Of a stretch of DNA of 64,000 nt, positions 57,710 to 64,000 are shown piece after piece (position 1 is the stretch's first letter; every line of letters begins with the position of its first letter). The stretch is from NCBI GenBank assembly GCA_002794785.1, contig NBBA01000005.1:1426001-1490000 (forward strand), in the 5' to 3' direction. A program made the translations under genes and the position numbers. Source of the stretch: Coniferiporia sulphurascens. Its lineage: Eukaryota; Basidiomycota; Agaricomycetes; Hymenochaetales; Hymenochaetaceae. The notes under the pieces were generated by a model that worked only from the letters and a program-made list of their open reading frames with translations, searched no databases and was not told the DNA's origin.

Positions 57710-59670
57710 TCATATATCATAAAATGTTGAAATTCTGAAACAGAGACTATGTTCATAGGCCTTGACGCAGCTTTCTTCGAGCTTCGATTCGTCGTCAAGT
57801 TCAGGCGATCTGCTAGACTCAGAGACACGACATTCGACAACAATGGCGTCACCAAAGTGTTTCTGGATGTATTGCTTCGCTTCCCAGACATACATGTCGG
57901 GATAGTAGGCTGGTCAGAAGTACGTCTGTCAAATATTCTCTCGTATTGATGTTAGAAATCTCACGTATCAACAGCCACTGTGTTGCCTTGTCGGACTCCT
58001 TGACTGATACCAACGTTAACGCTTCAACCGTGTCGAGCACATAGGCCCTAACCGACTGCTGGGGCATCGACTGGCGTGTTTTGATGACGATCGCGGATGG
58101 TCTGACCTCTCGTGGGCAGAGCAGCAGAACATGGTTGTATTCTCGCTGGGGTGTGGACATTGAAAGATAGCCTTCATTAGTACGGGCGACACGCGACCTA
58201 GTTAATTGCAGATTATCTTTTTCCATGGGTACTGCAAACCGGCGGAAACTCCTCAGCCCACTGGTATTCACAAAGACGAAACGCATTGAACGCACCGAAA
58301 CAGCTGAGGGGAATTGTTTTGTCAAACGTCCTAATCTTAGGGAGTACCCACATTTCTACAAGCACCCTTTTTCTGAATTTCCCGAAAGATCCGATTGTTT
58401 TAAGTACGGAGAAATTCGTGACGTCCTTCCTCTTCAGTGCCTCTCTAACCTTTTTCACTGAATCTGAGAGAGATTTATCGAAGCTCGTATAGCCTAAAGA
58501 ACCCAGAGAAGGTGTGGGAGAGTCATCAGCACGAACAGCCTCATCGGAGGCATCAGCACGAACAGCCTCATCGGAGGCATCAGAATCTACAGAGTCATCG
58601 TCAAAGTGCGTATCCTCTTGGTCAGCCGACGCGGTGAAAAATTCTGGAGGCTCCTCTTCCCAAGTTTTATATGCGGGAGGCGGTGTGACAGGGACATCCA
58701 GCAGGGGTGCGTCGGTGTTTCCTGTTGCCTGCGGTTGAATAAGGGCGACGCGAGTTGGGAATTCGTGTTCAGGCTCGATTGCGCTCCAGGGGGACATCAC
58801 AGAAACCTCAGAAGGCAGCGGGATTCTGAGCCTGCTCATCCGATTTCTGGGGTTTGCAGTTGCGCGCCCGCCTTCGAGAAAATTAGATCGCAGCCCAGAA
58901 GGCCTTGATGATGTCGGCGAGGACATGGACCGCGGCCGGTGAAGACTTCCATGAGAAGCCGTAAAGCCGGGAGAGGGTGTACCCGGGAGTGGTCTTAGAC
59001 CAGCCGACCCCTCCGCAAGATAATCACATATAGACTTCATACACTCCAGGAAGTGCTCCTGCGTGGCGCCGAGTCTTGCCAGCTCGACACGGACCGCAGC
59101 GGTCACCTCCTGTTCGACATTGTTTATTCTTACTAGCAAGCTTTCATAGTCACTTCGGCTGGCTGCTTCGCTTTCCCTCTGCCATACGGATACATCGATA
59201 ATCTGTTCGAGCTGTCATATTATCTATAAGCGGGATTTTCCGACGAAATTGTCAATGCTCACAGACAAGACCGAGACAAGCTCAGTGAGGGCGTGTTGAG
59301 AATCTTCAATCAATGCAGCATTCTCCTCGGACCGGAGAGTCGAAGCAATATAGCTCTGCTTTCCGACCTTGGTTATGGTATCTGCGGTGAGTTTGAAAGT
59401 GCTAGTAGAGGCATTAATGAAGTGGATATTGTAAGCGAATTGTGATTTTGAACGTAGATAGGATGCTCACTGTTCCAAGTTCTCAACGCGGCGTAGGATC
59501 CCAGAGTCATTGTTTGACGAAAGGATGACCTGTAAACGGTCCACTATCAACTGGCACCGTTCTACGAGTTGCCTACATCGCTCTTTGTTCGATTTGACCT
59601 TCGCATATGCCTGATAAATCACAGACAATGAAGTTAACGCGGTGCTTAGAACCGCAGTCCCAGCAATCAT
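57710..59670 (-). CDS. Helical-bundle protein with long disordered linker, unknown function
   Basis: Five exons (57710-57909, 57965-58355, 58408-59211, 59263-59401, 59471-59670) close in phase to 577 residues. The first ~110 are helical (SVIYQAYAKVKSNKERCRQL and VERCQLIVDRLQVIL) and resemble the four-helix N-terminal domains (MLKL-NTD/HeLo-like class) common in Agaricomycete signalling proteins. That link is tentative. A coiled stretch follows, then a Pro/Ser/Asp-rich linker with a duplicated DASDEAVRA unit, and an unrecognised C-terminal part (VLLLCPREVRPSAIVIKTRQ; YYPDMYVWEAKQYIQKHFGD). An upstream exon is possible. The exon 3/4 junction (58356-58407) is inferred from phase and intron size. 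Confidence 0.55.
58528..58581. repeat. 27-bp coding tandem repeat, two perfect copies
   Basis: Two identical 27-bp units (58528-58554, 58555-58581) lie inside the exon of the helical-bundle gene and encode a repeated Asp/Glu/Ala-rich nonapeptide (DASDEAVRA in register). Confidence 0.85.
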
Positions 59671-60410
59671 TAGACTCCAGACTAATCGCCCACGATAAAT
59701 TTCCTACCGGCAGAGTATTGGCTTGGTGTACGAGCGGAACCGTGCAAAACCTTGGGCCATTAAAGAGTCTCGACAAGCAAGCACCTCAAGGCTGACCCAG
59801 GGGCCTATTAAAATGTAGTAGCAAAGTGACAAAGTTGCAAACAGGCAATTGCTTCTTTCCACTTGCAAACAGCAGGCAAAGAATAACCGCTAGAGTCGCA
59901 AAGGAGAACGCCACGAGTATTCACCACACCACCGCTACCTTCGCGTCAACATGGGAATGTTTGATGCCTCTCACAGTGCGCTTAAACCCTGCGAACTGCA
60001 TAAACGAAACACCGCTTAATGCAATGATCCACAACAATAACTGAAACAGTACGATAATAAAAAAGGGGACCGACGTTGCTAGCGCGAGAGGGTCGGAATG
60101 TCAAAGTCAAAAATGGGAAAAGCACTTTTGTCATATGAAGGGGCAGAAGTGCGGAGGACCGCGGTAGAAGAACATGGTTGAATTGTAACACAGTTGATCA
60201 AAGTCCAGAGTCTGACGATACCGTTCGACAAAATCAGAGAGAGAATGATTAAGTCCAAAAATATGATATACATAAGCGTGAGATGAGGTATTTTGAGGAA
60301 GACAAAGATTGGAAGTTGTTCCGACGTAACATGCAAAATGCCAGAAATGAATAATGCAGAAAATTGGATGAAGTTAAACGGAATGGCTTTTTCTGCAAAT
60401 ACGCAAAAGT
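59671..60410. other. Intergenic region
   Basis: About 740 bp between two minus-strand genes. A hydrophobic 85-codon frame (60079-60336) shows no family resemblance. I cannot support a gene, though a missed 5' exon of the helical-bundle gene could lie near 59,700-59,850. Confidence 0.4.
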
Positions 60411-62997
60411 CTACGACATAGTAGTCCGGCGTTTAGTGTCTGGAGCGGCAAGACCTGTAGGGAAGCCTTGTTGAGTCTGTCGTGGCTGACTATTCTGAGA
60501 GGGAGATTGGGGGTATGAAGACTGTGGTCTAGGAGAGTAGCTAGCCGAACGCAACGATTTCTGAGGAGCACCGTTCGCATATTCTGCTAAGGGAGGCGCC
60601 AATCCAGGAGTACCATCATTACTGTTGTATCGCGAATGCCGCGATCTCTCGGAACCGTGGGCACGAGAATGTGGTGAGTGGGACGAGACGGTAGGTACAT
60701 GTCCAGTCGCATGACGTTGCGACGGTAAGTTTTGAGAGATCGAGTTTGAACCAGGCGAAGAAGAGCGCGGGTATTGTTGCATCATGAACGGCGCATTAGG
60801 AGGAAATAATGGCATACCCCAGACTGGCACAGGAGGGACAACCGGGACCATCGGATAAGGCATCGTTGGTACATAGATTGGAACACTTTGAACGCGCGGA
60901 AGGGGTGGAGGCCTCGCTGGGGAAGAAACGACGGAGGAGGGTCGGCTATAATGCTGCTTCATGTTATCCACGACAACAGTCTGTCGGCTGGACGGCGAGC
61001 GAAATTCCTCCGAAGACAAGTGAGGTCGGAGACCATAAGTTGAATTATCTGTCAAACCTTTTCGCCTATCCTCAGTTAATTCTACGAAACTGGACGGTCT
61101 CGACTTAATGGGAGAATCGTTCAAGGAGAAAGATTCGGTCGAGCCGACAACCCCAGCATAATCTGGCACTCGTCGTTGCGAAGCGGTAACATGACCAGAC
61201 GTCGTATCATAGGCTGGGCGAGTGTACGATGGTCCTCGCTCTCTTTGATGAGCTTCCCTTATACTTGTAAAATTGTCAATTCCAGCCCGGGAAGTTTCCC
61301 TGCGCTGCCTTGCGGCGGCAATCTCCTCCGCGTACACCCTCTTCCGGTTCTCTTCATGGACTCTTTTCTCTTCTTCTTCAATCCGTCGTCTCTCTTCGGC
61401 CCGCCGCTTCTCCTGCGCTAGCTTCCGTTCCTCTTCTACCCGCTTCTGCATCGCCACCTGCCGAGCACGCTTCTCTTTTTCGACTTGGAGGAATCTGTCC
61501 TTTTCTTCACGATTTTTCTTGACCTGAATTGCATATCCTAACGGAATATCGTCATCCGCATTTTTAACAGTGTCCGCGAAACGCACGCCGCGCTGCATTG
61601 CAACCACGTTAACTGTGGAAGAACTTCTCGCCGACTCAGACGCTTCAGTGACAGGAATAGAAGGTGAGATCTGGGCGTTTGACAACGTCGAAGTTGCTGG
61701 AGAAACAGGGGACAGAATAGGTTTTGCTAATGAGCCGTGTTCAACTCGGAGAGGAGACGGGGAGCTTTGAAACGAGGCTTTGCGAGATGATCCACGGGGT
61801 GGCGAGGACTTTCGGGCCACTACAGAAGACCGGATCAGTAGGTCTAATAATTCAGAAATCAAGTTACGCACCTGGTTTAAGTGATGAGACCTTCAGAGTT
61901 GGTATGGATGGGAAAATGGCCGTCTCAAACGCTTTGTCATCCAAAGCGAGACCACCCAACGCTTCTAACCCTTCAGAGAACTCTAAATCGCAAACCGCAA
62001 GCCCACGTGCGACACCCGGCACCTTCCTTGAGACCACCCGGCCATTTTCGTCTGGTTGGTAAACAAGGTACCGCTCTTCAAAACACGGACGTGATGCCCA
62101 CTTACGGAGCCCGCGACTGAAGTGTCCGACACGCATGGATGCGTACGAGAGCATGTCATCGTCAGTTCTCTTTTCTAATCCGATCCGCGCGGCGACTTTC
62201 GGCTGAGGCCGTGTGCTGAGAAATGCAATGGATTGAGCTTCGGCGCGTGTCAAACTTCGAAGCTCCAGTCGATGCAACATCTTCCGAACGTGAATGGATG
62301 ATTCGAGAGTATGTACGCGTTGAGAGCCACCATGGGTATTCGACGACCGAGGGAAAGGCGGTGAAAAAGGTACGTCTACGAGGGGAGGAGGGGAGGGCGA
62401 AGGGACGAGGCTGTTACGGAGTAGGATCCGTAGGTTTGACTTTGCCTTAACAAGTGTTGCATGCGATGGAATTGTACGGGGAGACATCGCCGTGGATTCC
62501 TGAAGGTAATCGGACGAATCCGATGCCGAGTCATCGTCCTCCGTGTCAGAGGTGTCGCGTGTTGTGGTACTAGGCAGTGATTCAGGCACCCCCTCTCCGG
62601 GATAGCGGTCGGGGGCAGTGTGCGTTAGATATTGGGCAACATCGTTCGGACCATGCGCGACGAGCTTGTCGGGCGGTTTGCGCCATCCAAACCAATTTGA
62701 CCATTTCTTTTTATCTTCGAACTTTGGAAACGCCATCGCACCTTCGTCGTCAGGTGTACGCAGACTGGCTGAGCCGTCGGAAGAAGAGGATGAACCGGAG
62801 CCGGGGGTCAAGGGGGGACGCGAAGCAGACACAGCGTCTGTCTCCAGAGGCGTCTTGGGTGACTTCGTAAAAAGGGTATTTGAGCGGGATTTGGCCAGCC
62901 GAGGCACATGGACAGTGACCGATGGGGTAGAGACGAGCGAGTCGCCTTCCGACTTGCCGCCACGCGCAATGGAGAGGACGGAGACGAGATGGCGCAT
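60411..62997 (-). CDS. Large disordered protein with charged coiled coil, unknown function
   Basis: Two exons (60411-61819, 61872-62997; intron GT-AG, 52 nt, phase 1) encode 844 residues. It starts MRHLVSVLSIARGGKSEG, a possible membrane or organelle-targeting segment. A folded-looking middle contains LHRLELRSLTRAEAQSIAFL and the SMRVGHFSRGLRKWASRPCF segment, then EERYLVYQPDENGRVV. Residues ~500-600 form a strong Glu/Arg/Lys coiled coil (EERKLAQEKRRAEERRRIEE). The C-terminal third is Ser/Pro/Arg-rich with a Pro/Val/Met stretch (PMVPVVPPVPVWGMPLFPPN). I do not recognise a family. The layout suggests a scaffold or cytoskeleton/septum-associated protein, as inference only. The frame extends upstream without an ATG, so an additional 5' exon is possible. 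Confidence 0.7.
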
Positions 62998-63495
62998 TTT
63001 CGAGAAGTATGTCAGGGTAAGGACAACAATCAAAGGGTGCGCTGCATACAGAAGAACCTAAGACATGGTAGAAGAGCGGATGCGATGGTAAGAAGAAAGC
63101 AGTAAGTAGACGTTTGCAAGGAAAAGTGAACCCGATCAAGCGGCCGCGCTCGTTGTTCGTGCTCAGACTGTGGCTGTTTAGCACTGTATCAACGTGTGTA
63201 ACACAGACCTAACGGTAGCCGGCGCGAATTAGTCCTGGACAAGCGGCGCGTAAGAACTTGTTGACGGTATTATGGCGGTCGGGGAAAGAAACGAGCGACT
63301 AAGGCACTTTGCAGCAAGTGCGGCCAGATGGCGAGTGTTCGGAAGGGGGAAGTACGGGCCTACGGTCAGGCAGCCGCGTCGCCACTATTGGTTTCTATAT
63401 TCTGCTCCCGTGGAAACTCATCACTTTTCTGCATTCACTTGTATTCCACTTCACATGTATGATACATAAACTCGGAATCCGAACCAACGATCGCC
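62998..63495. other. Intergenic region
   Basis: About 500 bp between two minus-strand genes, holding the upstream region of the coiled-coil gene and the 3' flank of the last gene. No repeat or gene found. Confidence 0.4.
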
Positions 63496-64000
63496 TCATT
63501 CAGACTGCCCATCTTCGTCCTCGTCCTCTACTCGTCCCGAGCGCTCGCCCCTTTTCCACAGGCGTACTAGCCTGCGCTCGAACCGCTCAACAACCATATT
63601 CAGGTCATCACCGCTGACACCCGTCCATAGCGCGGCCCGTTTCAAGACCTCCGCGTACTCGTTCGGCAGCGTGCCGAGGATGTCCTGCCCGTTATAGATA
63701 GTATACGACTCACCTGGCCGTGTCGTGCTTGTGCTCGACTTAACCCCTGCAACCGGCACTGCAGGCAGAACAGCGCGTTCACCATCATTTGAACTGTCAG
63801 TTGAAAGGGCAGAGATTCGGTCATCGCCGTACATGCTTCTCTGTATTGGGAAGTACTCTGCCGCGAGTACATCACCTGGTAGTTGATAAGATAACTTCGG
63901 AATGCTATAAAAATATTTCCTCACCGGTCTTGCTGTCGCCGTTGTCCTTATACAGCAACGCACGTTCACAAAACTCTAGGTATGCGTCCAGCATGCATTC
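63496..64000 (-). CDS. C-terminal part of an unrecognised protein, cut by the window edge
   Basis: Two exons are visible (63496-63875 and 63925-64000, the latter continuing past the edge). The intron is 49 nt, GT-AG, phase 1. The reading is MLDAYLEFCERALLYKDNGD, then GDVLAAEYFPIQRSMYGDDR, a Ser/Thr linker, and LGTLPNEYAEVLKRAALWTG followed by VVERFERRLVRLWKRGERSG and an acidic end. The clean junction and helix-like segments argue for a real gene. I do not recognise the family, and the N-terminal part needed to do so is outside the window. Confidence 0.6.

Noticed and set aside
60079..60336. Minus-strand 85-codon hydrophobic frame
   Set aside because: No family resemblance, no spliced partner found, and it lies in A/T-rich intergenic sequence that favours hydrophobic readings.

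Overview
This window reads as nuclear DNA of a mushroom-type basidiomycete (Agaricomycotina). The genes are packed closely and cut by many short introns (mostly 45-75 nt, GT-AG, a few GC-AG). One gene encodes a DUF6534-type seven-helix protein, a family I associate with Agaricomycetes. All other recognisable genes are single-copy eukaryotic housekeeping or fungal cell-surface genes. I found no transposon, rRNA, tRNA, CRISPR array or prokaryotic element. Every gene model was built by hand from splice signals, reading phase and family motifs. Gene spans run from start codon to stop codon, and exons are listed in the evidence text.

Layout 1-18 kb: 3' end of an MBOAT lysophospholipid acyltransferase (+); ribosomal protein eL18 (-) divergent from a Tra2-type splicing factor (+); a tiny unknown gene (-); nucleolar GTPase of the GNL3/Nug1 type (+); a long disordered protein ending in an MDR reductase domain (-); mitochondrial tRNA-modifying GTPase MSS1/MnmE (-); calcineurin B (+); a 1.5-kb stretch with no gene; a Ser/Gln-rich unknown (-); a condensation-type acyltransferase (-).

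Layout 19-38 kb: DUF6534 membrane protein (+), then five minus-strand genes in a row, IMP4 (rRNA processing), an Ssd1/RNase II-family RNA-binding protein, mitochondrial NAD-isocitrate dehydrogenase subunit 2, ESCRT-III Vps24 and pyruvate dehydrogenase E1 beta. These are followed by a GPI-anchored Kre9/Knh1-like wall protein (+) and Mediator subunit Med17 (-).

Layout 38-64 kb: Zn2Cys6 transcription factor (+), small unknown (-), Vid27 (+), 4-coumarate-CoA-ligase-like enzyme with a peroxisomal tail (+), AP-1 sigma (+), Rex3-like exonuclease (-), ceramide synthase (+), Gfd2/YDR514C-like nuclease-fold protein (-), CFEM GPI protein (-), the centromeric histone CENP-A/Cse4 (+), a helical-bundle protein (-), a large disordered coiled-coil protein (-) and a gene running off the right edge (-).

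There is no obvious functional cluster. Groups share themes only: mitochondrial metabolism (MSS1, IDH2, PDB1), RNA handling (Tra2, GNL3, IMP4, Ssd1, Rex3, Gfd2-like) and cell surface (Kre9-like, CFEM, ceramide synthase). The observations I rate highest are a CENP-A with a long loop-1 insertion, an Ssd1 homologue that keeps the RNase II acidic cluster, an unusual disordered-region/reductase fusion, four GC-AG introns, and several very small exons that automated annotation is likely to miss.
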